Part shown: in pieces, positions 10,474-17,653 of the stretch
Position numbering within the stretch: the stretch's first letter is position 1
Layout: every line of letters starts with the position of its first letter
NCBI GenBank assembly: GCA_946487895.1
Contig: CAMLUO010000002.1
Span: 29,999-93,998 of the forward strand
DNA: 64,000 nt
Reading direction: 5' to 3'
Source of the DNA: an uncultured Clostridium sp.
GTDB lineage: Bacteria; Bacillota; Clostridia; TANB77; CAG-508
Notes under the pieces: generated by a model
Database searches by the model: none
Told to the model about the DNA's origin: nothing
Seen by the model: only the letters and a program-made list of their open reading frames with translations
Translations under genes and position numbers: made by a program

Positions 10474-11148
10474 TTAAGCATTATAATCTTCAACTCTAGC
10501 ACATATAATCAATCTTGCACTACTATCATCTGTACAAGTAGATAATGTAACTTCTGGAACTCCACCAGTATCTCTTTGATAGAAAGATGTATCTTCTGGT
10601 GTAGTCTCAAACTTATTATATATTGTATATGTTAATTGTTGTCCGTCATTATCTGTAATATAAATTTTATCTCCAATATTTAATTTCTTATTATTTGAAA
10701 AGAATAAGTTATTTCTATAGTTGTGTCCTATAATAACACTATTTCCCGGTTCATTTATTCCTACTCCATATAGAAATGCAACTGCTGTTTCGATTGATTT
10801 CTTAGTTACCTTTTCTAGAACAGGATATTTGAAATTCGTTGCAGGAATTTCCATTGTTCCTAATACTACAAATCCTTTATATGTCTTCTTAGTTGTACTA
10901 CCAGAAGAAGTATTAGAATCTTGTAATTGATTAAATGGATTTTCCTCAGTTGAATTTGTTGTATTTGTATCATTTGCCTCTCCATCAGCAACTTCTCCTT
11001 GGAAATCATCAACAAATGCTGATGTATCTCTTGATATGACATAGTTTTGATAATAATTGTATGCTAAAAATCCTAGTAAGCCTAATACTGCTATTATTAC
11101 TATAACTAATATTACTGTTAATACTTTACTATATTTACTCTCAAACAT
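10474..11148 (-). CDS. Sortase family transpeptidase
   Basis: A membrane-anchored cysteine transpeptidase that cleaves a sorting motif and attaches proteins to the wall or to pilins. The 224 residues have one N-terminal membrane anchor (residues 8-30) and a Ser/Thr/Asn-rich linker (51-88). The sortase fold carries His142 (IIGHNYR), Cys205 in TLSTC and Arg212 (ARLIICAR), the complete catalytic triad. The start ATG has a GGAGGT site. The class is not certain; single-anchor architecture suggests D or E. No LPxTG-like substrate is encoded nearby, and the large exported proteins in this window lack an obvious C-terminal sorting signal, so the substrates lie elsewhere. It has its own promoter and terminator. 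Confidence 0.92.
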   Translation of the reverse strand: MFESKYSKVLTVILVIVIIAVLGLLGFLAYNYYQNYVISRDTSAFVDDFQGEVADGEANDTNTTNSTEENPFNQLQDSNTSSGSTTKKTYKGFVVLGTMEIPATNFKYPVLEKVTKKSIETAVAFLYGVGINEPGNSVIIGHNYRNNLFFSNNKKLNIGDKIYITDNDGQQLTYTIYNKFETTPEDTSFYQRDTGGVPEVTLSTCTDDSSARLIICARVEDYNA

Positions 11149-11185
11149 AATCTTTTACCTCCGTATCTCTTTTCACTCTATTATA

Positions 11186-11194
11186 ATTATACCA
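11186..11194 (-). promoter_or_regulatory. Extended -10 promoter for the sortase gene
   Basis: Minus-strand TGGTATAAT, an extended -10 (TGn plus perfect TATAAT), about 38 bases before the sortase ATG. The -35 region is poor. Confidence 0.5.
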
Positions 11195-11251
11195 CATTTA
11201 TTACAAAAAGTGTATAGTTTTCGTAAAATTAGTCAAAATTAATATACATAA

Positions 11252-11596
11252 TTATACAATTTTTTCTCCTAGTTGTCTTCCTGCTAAGATATGGAAGTGT
11301 AAATGCATTACTTCTTGCCCACCATTTTTACCACAATTTACAATTACTCTAAAACCTTCGTCTTTAAAGCCTTCTCTTTCTGCTATTTTATTTATAACTC
11401 CATAAATTTTGCCAACCAATTTTTCATCTTCTGGCTTCATATCTGCTAAAGATTCAATATGTTTTTTAGGTATTACTAATATATGAATAGGTGCTGCTGG
11501 ATTTACATCATTAAAAGCTAATATTTCATCATCTTCATACACTTTAGTTGAAGGGATTTCACCTCTAATTATTTTACAAAAAATACAATCTTCCAT
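11252..11596 (-). CDS. hinT: HIT-family nucleotide hydrolase (HinT-like)
   Basis: A purine nucleoside phosphoramidate hydrolase type of the histidine triad family. The frame is open to 11665, but the family start MEDCIFCKIIRGEIPS is at 11596, where AGAAAGGA lies upstream; the earlier 23 codons are probably untranslated. From that start the protein has 114 residues. The triad is His98-x-His100-x-His102 (MHLHFHIL), with the upstream HILVIPKKHI motif. A 91-base palindromic element separates it from alaS upstream. The sortase gene follows after 100 bases. Confidence 0.94.
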   Translation of the reverse strand: MEDCIFCKIIRGEIPSTKVYEDDEILAFNDVNPAAPIHILVIPKKHIESLADMKPEDEKLVGKIYGVINKIAEREGFKDEGFRVIVNCGKNGGQEVMHLHFHILAGRQLGEKIV

Positions 11597-11645
11597 TTTA
11601 CGCTCATTCCTTTCTAAACTTAGAATCCTGATTGGAAAAGAATTA

Positions 11646-11736
11646 AATTTTGGCAAGGAAAACAAATTTGAAATTTATGAGGCGTACTTTTTGTACGTTG
11701 ATTAAATTTCAAATGAAGTTTGACGTAGCCAAAATT
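11646..11736. repeat. 91-base palindromic element between alaS and hinT
   Basis: Nested inverted repeats: outer AATTTTGGC / GCCAAAATT, middle ATTTGAAATTTA / TTAAATTTCAAAT, inner CGTAC / GTACG around TTTTT. The whole intergenic DNA could fold into one long hairpin. It is either a small insertion element or an elaborate terminator; no T run follows directly on the minus strand. Confidence 0.75.
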
Positions 11737-11740
11737 GTAA

Positions 11741-13498
11741 TTATTTTTCAATCAAAACTGCTTTAATTCTTCTAACTCCTGACGAACTAGACTCCTCTTT
11801 CTTTATTTTAAATGTTCCCATATCTCCTGTATGTGTTACATGAGGCCCTCCACAAATTTCTTTGCTGAAATCTCCTATTGTATATACCTTAACTTTATCT
11901 CCATATTTATCTGTAAATAGTCCTATTGCTCCTGATTTTTTAGCATCTTCATAACTCATTTCTTCACACTTGACTTGCAAGTCTCTTTTTATTTGCTCAT
12001 TTACTAAATCCTCTACTTTTCGGATTTCTTCTTTTGTCATTTTTTGTGGGTGTGTAAAGTCAAAACGTAATCTTTCTTCTGTTATATTAGAACCACTTTG
12101 TTTTACATGATCTCCTAATACTTCTCTTAATGCTTCATGTAAAAGGTGTGTTGCAGTATGATATGCAATTGTTTTTTCGTTTTGGTCTGCTAATCCACCT
12201 TTAAATTTATGTTCTGCTCCTTGTCTTGATTTTTCTTGATGCTCTTTGAATAATTTTTCGAATTCTTTTAGATCCACTTTAAATTCATTTTCTTCAGCTA
12301 ATTCTTTCGTTACTTCTGGTGGAAATCCATAAGTATCATAAAGTCTAAATACAACTGTTCCTGGAATTGTATCAATACTTTTTTCTTTCAATTTTGCTAT
12401 TTCTTTTTCAAATTCTCTTTCACCATGTGATAATGTTTTTACAAATTTATTTTTTTCTTCTATTATTACATTTTTTATAACTTCTCTATTTTTTTCTAAG
12501 TCTGGATACATTTCTTTTAGGTTATCAACATTTATATCTATTAAAGTTGATAATTCATTTAAATCTATTTGTAATTTGTTCATATGTCTTATCATTCTTC
12601 TTATTAATCTTCTTAAGACATATCCTCTATCCAAATTACTTGGTCTACCACCATCAGATATAATCATCATACTTGAACGTAAATGTTCTGCTACTATTCT
12701 TCTACTTTCGATTATATCTACTTTTTGAATTTCTTTTAGTTTATTCATTACTGGGGCAAATAATTCTGTATCAAAAGGGGTTTCTTTTCCTTGTAATAAC
12801 ATTGTCATTCTTTCTAATCCCAAACCAGTATCTACATTTCTTTGTTTTAATTTTGAATATCCATTTTTATCTTTGAAATATTCCATAAAAACATTGTTCC
12901 ATATTTCAACGTATTTTCCACAATCACAACTAGGCTGACAATCCGGTCCACATGCTGGTTTTCCTGTATCATAGAACATTTCTGTATCTGGTCCACATGG
13001 TCCTTCTTCTCCTGCTATCCACCAGTTGTCATCTTTTCCATAAAAATATATTCTTTCTTCTGGAATTCCTGCTCTTTTCCATGCATTTGCTGAAACTTCA
13101 TCTCTTGGACAATCTTCATCTCCAGCAAAACATGTTACTGATAACTTTTCTACTGGTATTCCTAATTCTTTTGTTAAGAAATCAAAACTCATTTGAATTG
13201 ATTCATCTTTAAAATAGTCTCCTAATGACCAATTTCCTAACATTTCAAAATATGTTAGATGTCTATTGTCTCCTACTTCGTCAATATCGTTTGTTCTTAC
13301 ACATTTTTGATAGTCTGTTAATCTAGTTCCTTGTGGATGCTTTTCTCCTAATAGATATGGTACTAGTGGTTGCATTCCTGCTGTTGTAAATAATACTGAT
13401 GGGTCATTTTCTGGTATTAATGGTGCTGATGGTATTACTGCATGTCCATGTTCTTTGAAAAAGTTTAAGTATTTGTTTCTTATTTCTATTGCTTTCAT
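11741..13498 (-). CDS. alaS: Alanyl-tRNA synthetase, short form lacking the C-Ala domain
   Basis: Charges tRNA-Ala. The class II catalytic core (FTTAGMQPLVPYLLG, YFEMLGNWSLGDYF, GLGLERM), the tRNA-recognition helices (VLRRLIRRMIRH) and the editing domain are present. Editing zinc ligands are in TATHLLHEALR and CGGPHV. The protein ends at SSGVRRIKAVLIEK after 585 residues, whereas most bacterial AlaRS are about 870, so the oligomerisation/DHHA1-type C-Ala part is missing altogether. A metal-like Cys cluster (CGPDCQPSCDCG) sits within the core. The frame opens at 13507, but AGAAAGGAA is correctly spaced only for the ATG at 13498 (MKAIEIRNKYL). No T-box leader is visible upstream. Confidence 0.95.
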   Translation of the reverse strand: MKAIEIRNKYLNFFKEHGHAVIPSAPLIPENDPSVLFTTAGMQPLVPYLLGEKHPQGTRLTDYQKCVRTNDIDEVGDNRHLTYFEMLGNWSLGDYFKDESIQMSFDFLTKELGIPVEKLSVTCFAGDEDCPRDEVSANAWKRAGIPEERIYFYGKDDNWWIAGEEGPCGPDTEMFYDTGKPACGPDCQPSCDCGKYVEIWNNVFMEYFKDKNGYSKLKQRNVDTGLGLERMTMLLQGKETPFDTELFAPVMNKLKEIQKVDIIESRRIVAEHLRSSMMIISDGGRPSNLDRGYVLRRLIRRMIRHMNKLQIDLNELSTLIDINVDNLKEMYPDLEKNREVIKNVIIEEKNKFVKTLSHGEREFEKEIAKLKEKSIDTIPGTVVFRLYDTYGFPPEVTKELAEENEFKVDLKEFEKLFKEHQEKSRQGAEHKFKGGLADQNEKTIAYHTATHLLHEALREVLGDHVKQSGSNITEERLRFDFTHPQKMTKEEIRKVEDLVNEQIKRDLQVKCEEMSYEDAKKSGAIGLFTDKYGDKVKVYTIGDFSKEICGGPHVTHTGDMGTFKIKKEESSSSGVRRIKAVLIEK

Positions 13499-13916
13499 TT
13501 TCGTCATTTCCTTTCTTTTTATGTTATTTATTTTTTTCGTTTAAATGTTAGTCTTGTATAATACTATTATATTTCATAAAAATTCATTAAGTATGTTCTA
13601 ATTTTACTACATAAATACGAAAATAGCAAGAAAATCTTGCTATTTATTCTACTACTTTTAAAATTCATACATGACTAATTATGTATCTTTTATATATATT
13701 ATCTTCTATATCATTGTTAATTTTAAAACAAGCTACAATTCACTATTTTAAGTTTTCTAATTCAATCTTTAAATTCTCATATTCATTTTTACATTTTATA
13801 TACTGTATACAGCTAAAAACATATTTATATACACGACTTTTAATGTATTCAGATTACTTATATCATTTTTTTGTTAAAATATAATTAAATTTTTTAAGGT
13901 TTACAAGGAGGTTACA
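13499..13916. other. 418-base intergenic region between alaS and the XRE gene
   Basis: Very A+T-rich. It holds a perfect 10-base hairpin AAATAGCAAG / CTTGCTATTT at 13621-13645 that could stop transcripts in either direction. On the minus strand, about 13760-13860, a stop-free run ends KNEYENLKIELENLK without a usable start and may be the tail of a lost gene. I see no RNA gene and no T-box. Confidence 0.5.
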
Positions 13917-14138
13917 GTGGAATTTAAAAGAATCAAAGATTTAAGAGAAGATCATGATATGTACCAAAAAGATGTTGCAAAATTATTAGGAATTTCTCAG
14001 CAATACTATTCTGAATATGAAAAAGGTAAAAGAACTATTCCTATACAACATCTTATTACTCTTGCAAAATTTTACGAAACCTCTATTGATTATATAGTCG
14101 GATTGACTGATGAAAATAATTTTAAAAAGACAAGCTAA
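13917..14138 (+). CDS. Small XRE-family DNA-binding regulator
   Basis: A 73-residue Cro/C1-type helix-turn-helix protein. Residues 17-36 (QKDVAKLLGISQQYYSEYEK) form the helix-turn-helix, followed by GKRTIPIQHLITLAKFYETS and DYIVGLTDE, the typical end of this fold. The start is a GTG at 13917 with AAGGAGG five bases upstream. It is one of two plus-strand genes and converges on spoVT: its TAA stop overlaps the spoVT stop by a few bases. There is no partner toxin or phage gene beside it. Targets are unknown. Confidence 0.9.
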   Translation: MEFKRIKDLREDHDMYQKDVAKLLGISQQYYSEYEKGKRTIPIQHLITLAKFYETSIDYIVGLTDENNFKKTS

Positions 14139-14689
14139 ATTTCCATTTGGCTTCCTAAAAATGTTGCTGCTGATTGAGCTACTTTTTTCTCAACATCATT
14201 CATTTTTCCATTTGCTTCTTTTGACATTAATATCACTGTTCCTATTGTATCTCCATTTGATATTATTGGATATACTACTTGAGCATTATGCTTTCTTTCT
14301 TGATTATCATTTTTTGTAATTGGCATAGCAATGTCGCTATTATCTTTACTTGTATATACTTCTTTATCTTCCATTAATTGTTCTAATTCTTGACTTATAT
14401 CTTGCTCTAAAAATTCTTTTTTAGATCCCCCTGATACTGCTATTATTGTGTCTTTATCTGTAATACATGCTATATGACCTGTTGTTTTTGATAATGTTTC
14501 AGCATAACCTGCTGCAAATTCAGATAATTCTCCAATTGGTGAATATTTTTTTAATATCACTTGTCCTTCTCTATCTGTAAAAATTTCAAGTGGATCTCCT
14601 TCCTTTATTCTTAATGTTTTTCTTATTTCCTTTGGAATTACAACTCTTCCCAAATCATCTATTCTCCTTACAACTCCAGTTGCTTTCAT
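14135..14689 (-). CDS. spoVT: Stage V sporulation protein T (AbrB-type regulator)
   Basis: A transcription factor that adjusts sigma-G genes in the forespore of spore-formers. The N-terminal swapped-hairpin AbrB domain is MKATGVVRRIDDLGRVVIPK through EIRKTLRIKEGDPLEIF. A GAF-like C-terminal domain follows, as in SpoVT. The frame opens at 14713, but GGGAGGAAAATT precedes the ATG at 14689, giving 184 residues, the family size. It overlaps the convergent XRE gene by four bases at the stop codons. Its presence suggests a spore-forming lineage. Confidence 0.95.
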   Translation of the reverse strand: MKATGVVRRIDDLGRVVIPKEIRKTLRIKEGDPLEIFTDREGQVILKKYSPIGELSEFAAGYAETLSKTTGHIACITDKDTIIAVSGGSKKEFLEQDISQELEQLMEDKEVYTSKDNSDIAMPITKNDNQERKHNAQVVYPIISNGDTIGTVILMSKEANGKMNDVEKKVAQSAATFLGSQMEI

Positions 14690-14778
14690 AATTTTCCTCC
14701 CTTTTCGTTTCAATTTTTTTGTTTATATTGTTATTATTTCTTATTACTTGCTTTTTATTCATTTTTTGTCAAAAAAAA

Positions 14779-14802
14779 AGAAGAAGTAATTATTCTTCTT
14801 CT
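14779..14802 (-). terminator. Terminator at the end of the KAP NTPase gene
   Basis: Arms AGAAGAAG / CTTCTTCT, with the stop codon in the loop, followed on the minus strand by a run of eight or more T. Confidence 0.88.
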
Positions 14803-16781
14803 AAACTCTCTACTTTTTCCTCTTTTCTAGGTAAAAAACTCGGTTTATATTTATCTAAAATATATCCTAATTCTTTTGCAAATTCTTTTAGCATAACATT
14901 CTTTATAGATGGATCTTTTCCTTTCAAATAATCATCAATAATTTGTTTTAGTTGTTTTATATTCTTCATTTCAGGTTCTATCTGTTTTGTATATCTTTCT
15001 GCTCTATCTACAAGTTTTTCTTTAATTAGAACAATATCCTCATTACTTGCACATGAAATTCTTTGGAATACTTGATATGGATCAGCATATTTAAATATTG
15101 GTATATCCATACATTGCTTATCAAACTTTTCATAAAATTGTTCCATTTTCATTGGAATACATTTCATTACATCATCTGTTATTTCTTTATACTTCTTATC
15201 TAATAATTGGTCATTTAACATATTAAAATGTTTTAAAATATCGTCCATATCTTCTTCTAATTCATCTATCGCTACTTTTCCTAATTCCTCCTTTGGATTT
15301 GGACAATATTCAGATTTTAATGAAGCTAAATTCATTCCTGTAAAAAATGTATTTTTTAGTGTTTTTAAATCATAATTTATTAATCCTTTTCTTGAAAAAT
15401 AACTAAAATATGCAAATATCTTTACTGTATCTATTAGTTCTAACTTTCCTTCTTTTACATCATTATATACTTCTTCTATTACACCTTCAAATTGATCATC
15501 TGCTATTTTCCAATATTCTTCAGTCAACAATCTTTTATATGCTGGTAAATTTTCCGTATCTATTGTATTTATAATAGTTTCCATGTTTTCTTTAAATATT
15601 TTCATATCAAAGATACGTGTTCTAACATAATATTCTATAAATTTAAAGAATCGATAATCTGATTTAAAATTATAATAATAATTATTATCAAATTCTTTTA
15701 TATAGAACTGCCTATTATCCATTAAAATTCTAGAAGATACTAAAATTGATTTATATTCTTCATTATCTTTAATATTTACAAATTTATCCTTTGTTACTTT
15801 TCCTGCCTTTATCTCAAAAGAAACAGCTATTGTAAATATCAACATTGTTTGCATTACCCTGTTACTTGTGTTTGGATATGCTTTACTAACCATCTCATAT
15901 ATCTTTTTAAAATCATTTAATGCATGTTTTAAAATTCTTAAGTTTCTTGTTCCACTCTTATTAAATGTTGATATGATAAGTCGTGTGTTTTCTCTTAAAA
16001 ATCTAATTAAATCTGGATTACTTTCGTATCTCATTAAAATTCCGTTTATAATATAATCAAATTTTGGAGCATATTCAAAAGTTTCACCAATTAATTTTTC
16101 TTTAATTCTTTCATAATCATTTGCCTTATCAAAAACATGCTCTATTTTTTCTTGTATTTTCTCAACAATTGGTTTATCTGCCTTTGTCAATTCATTTTGT
16201 TTATCCAATAAATATGTTGCAATAAATGTTTTCATTTCTAAATTTGAACTTTTTAATTTTGTTGATAACTCTTTTTCATTACAAATTATTATTGTTTTTA
16301 TATGGTCATGCTCAACAAAATTATTTATATATCCTAAAATATCAATAACATCAACATTTGCTCTTTCTAAGTCGTCAAAACATAAAACCTTATCATCAGT
16401 TGCGAAAAATTCAGCATAATCTAATTTATCTCCATTTTGTGTTACTCCAAATAAATTTGCCATATCAATCCCTGTTTTTGCATATTCAGGAATTGTTGTT
16501 TGTTCATTATTATTCATAAATTTTCTCAAGTTTTTGTCCATTAATTGTGTTGTTTCAATGAATATTTTTTTACTAATTTCCTCTAAATTTGATATACCAT
16601 ATAAAGACATATAAATCGTTGTATATCTTCTACCATTTAGTTGCATAGATTCTATTTTTTTTCTAACTTTATTATTCCAAAAATGAGTTTTACCTGAACC
16701 CCATTCTCCATTTATCATTACTGCATAGTCTGTATAATCAGAACGTATATAATCTAAAATACTTTCAACTAAATCTTCCAT
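14790..16781 (-). CDS. KAP-family P-loop NTPase
   Basis: A 663-residue NTPase with Walker A GEWGSGKT at residues 25-32 and Walker B KVLCFDDLERA. The nearby phrases YMSLYGISNLEEISKKIF and TIIICNEKEL are typical of KAP/P-loop proteins linked to membranes or defence. No membrane segment is evident. The open frame extends to 16850, but those 23 codons are encoded by a palindromic repeat; a perfect AAAGGAGGAAACA lies before the ATG at 16781. The rest of the protein is helical and not recognised. It ends in its own terminator, with spoVT downstream and comF upstream. Orphan KAP NTPases are known from genome islands and phage-defence contexts, but no partner gene is present, so the role is open. Confidence 0.82.
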   Translation of the reverse strand: MEDLVESILDYIRSDYTDYAVMINGEWGSGKTHFWNNKVRKKIESMQLNGRRYTTIYMSLYGISNLEEISKKIFIETTQLMDKNLRKFMNNNEQTTIPEYAKTGIDMANLFGVTQNGDKLDYAEFFATDDKVLCFDDLERANVDVIDILGYINNFVEHDHIKTIIICNEKELSTKLKSSNLEMKTFIATYLLDKQNELTKADKPIVEKIQEKIEHVFDKANDYERIKEKLIGETFEYAPKFDYIINGILMRYESNPDLIRFLRENTRLIISTFNKSGTRNLRILKHALNDFKKIYEMVSKAYPNTSNRVMQTMLIFTIAVSFEIKAGKVTKDKFVNIKDNEEYKSILVSSRILMDNRQFYIKEFDNNYYYNFKSDYRFFKFIEYYVRTRIFDMKIFKENMETIINTIDTENLPAYKRLLTEEYWKIADDQFEGVIEEVYNDVKEGKLELIDTVKIFAYFSYFSRKGLINYDLKTLKNTFFTGMNLASLKSEYCPNPKEELGKVAIDELEEDMDDILKHFNMLNDQLLDKKYKEITDDVMKCIPMKMEQFYEKFDKQCMDIPIFKYADPYQVFQRISCASNEDIVLIKEKLVDRAERYTKQIEPEMKNIKQLKQIIDDYLKGKDPSIKNVMLKEFAKELGYILDKYKPSFLPRKEEKVESLEEE

Positions 16782-16798
16782 TGTTTCCTCCTTTGTCC

Positions 16799-16831
16799 AT
16801 GTCTCATTTGGGACGTTTCTGCATGAGACAT
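16799..16831. repeat. GGGACG palindrome, type A copy 2
   Basis: Arms ATGTCTCAT / ATGAGACAT around TTGGGACGTTTCTGC; a further GTCC..GGGAC stretch follows to about 16852. It lies between comF and the KAP gene and creates a false N-terminal extension of the latter. Confidence 0.8.
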
Positions 16832-16874
16832 TTTGTCCGTTTTGGGACACATCTCTATCTATTTTTTATATTTT

Positions 16875-17606
16875 TTAATCTTTCGCTAGTGTAAATACAT
16901 CTATTTTTTTAGGTTTTGCTTTTTGCAAAACTTTACAACATTCATTTGCTGTGCTTCCAGTTGTATATATATCATCAATTAATAATATTTTCTTATCAAT
17001 TAGTTTTTCTTCATTCCTTAAAATATATACACCTTGTATATTTTTTTGTCTCTGTTCTTTATTTAATTTACTTTGTTCAATAATATTTTTATTTTTTATA
17101 AGACAATCTGTAACACATTCACATTTAAGTTTTTGTATATTGTCCTTTTGAGTGATTAAAATTCCATTTAACATATGATTTGAACTTATTTCAATAATTT
17201 GCTTTACTATATCATTAGCTAACAATTCACTTTGATTATAGCCTCTTTCATTCATTCTTTCCGAACTTACTGGAACTGGAATTATTGTATCATAAGATTT
17301 CAAAATTTTAAAGAATTTTTCATTTTTTAACAAAAAATTTACAAAGGTTTTATATAGAAATGATTTTTCGTTAAATTTGTAATTTAGAATTAACTTCCTT
17401 ATTATCCCTTCATATTTGAAAATATATAAATGATTTTCGAAAAAATATTCTTGATTATCAACTTGATCTATTTCAAATTTTGCTTCTGCCTCTAGCATCT
17501 TTTGACATTTTTTGCATAAAAAATCCTGATTAAACTTTCCACAAATTCCACACACTGGTGGATAAACTAAATCTAAAATTCTATCATAAAAATTTTTAAC
17601 ACTCAC
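16875..17606 (-). CDS. comF: ComF-family amidophosphoribosyltransferase-like protein
   Basis: A competence-related protein of DNA uptake in transformable bacteria. The N-terminal zinc motif is CGICGKFNQDFLCKKC. The phosphoribosyltransferase fold has IIPVPVSSERMNERGYNQSELL and the PRPP loop LLIDDIYTTGSTANEC. The length of 243 is usual. The start is GTG at 17606 behind AGGAAGAA. A Lys/Cys-rich insertion (KLKCECVTDCLIKNKN) precedes the QRQKNIQGVY motif. A palindromic repeat separates it from recD2 upstream. Together with dprA it suggests a competence machinery. Confidence 0.92.
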   Translation of the reverse strand: MSVKNFYDRILDLVYPPVCGICGKFNQDFLCKKCQKMLEAEAKFEIDQVDNQEYFFENHLYIFKYEGIIRKLILNYKFNEKSFLYKTFVNFLLKNEKFFKILKSYDTIIPVPVSSERMNERGYNQSELLANDIVKQIIEISSNHMLNGILITQKDNIQKLKCECVTDCLIKNKNIIEQSKLNKEQRQKNIQGVYILRNEEKLIDKKILLIDDIYTTGSTANECCKVLQKAKPKKIDVFTLAKD

Positions 17607-17618
17607 CTTCTTCCTATA

Positions 17619-17653
17619 ACAGGGATTTTTAGGACCGTCCCCTAAATCCCTGT
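17619..17653. repeat. GGGACG palindrome, type B copy 1, forming the recD2 3' end
   Basis: Arms ACAGGGATTT / AAATCCCTGT around GGACCGTCCCC. On the minus strand it supplies the last codons (RTGI) and the stop of recD2. Confidence 0.85.

Noticed and set aside
13499-13916. T-box or other leader riboswitch for alaS
   Set aside because: The conserved T-box sequence is absent from the minus strand, and only a simple hairpin is visible.
16782-16850. N-terminal extension of the KAP NTPase starting in the palindrome
   Set aside because: The codons are repeat DNA and a perfect ribosome site lies before the ATG at 16781.
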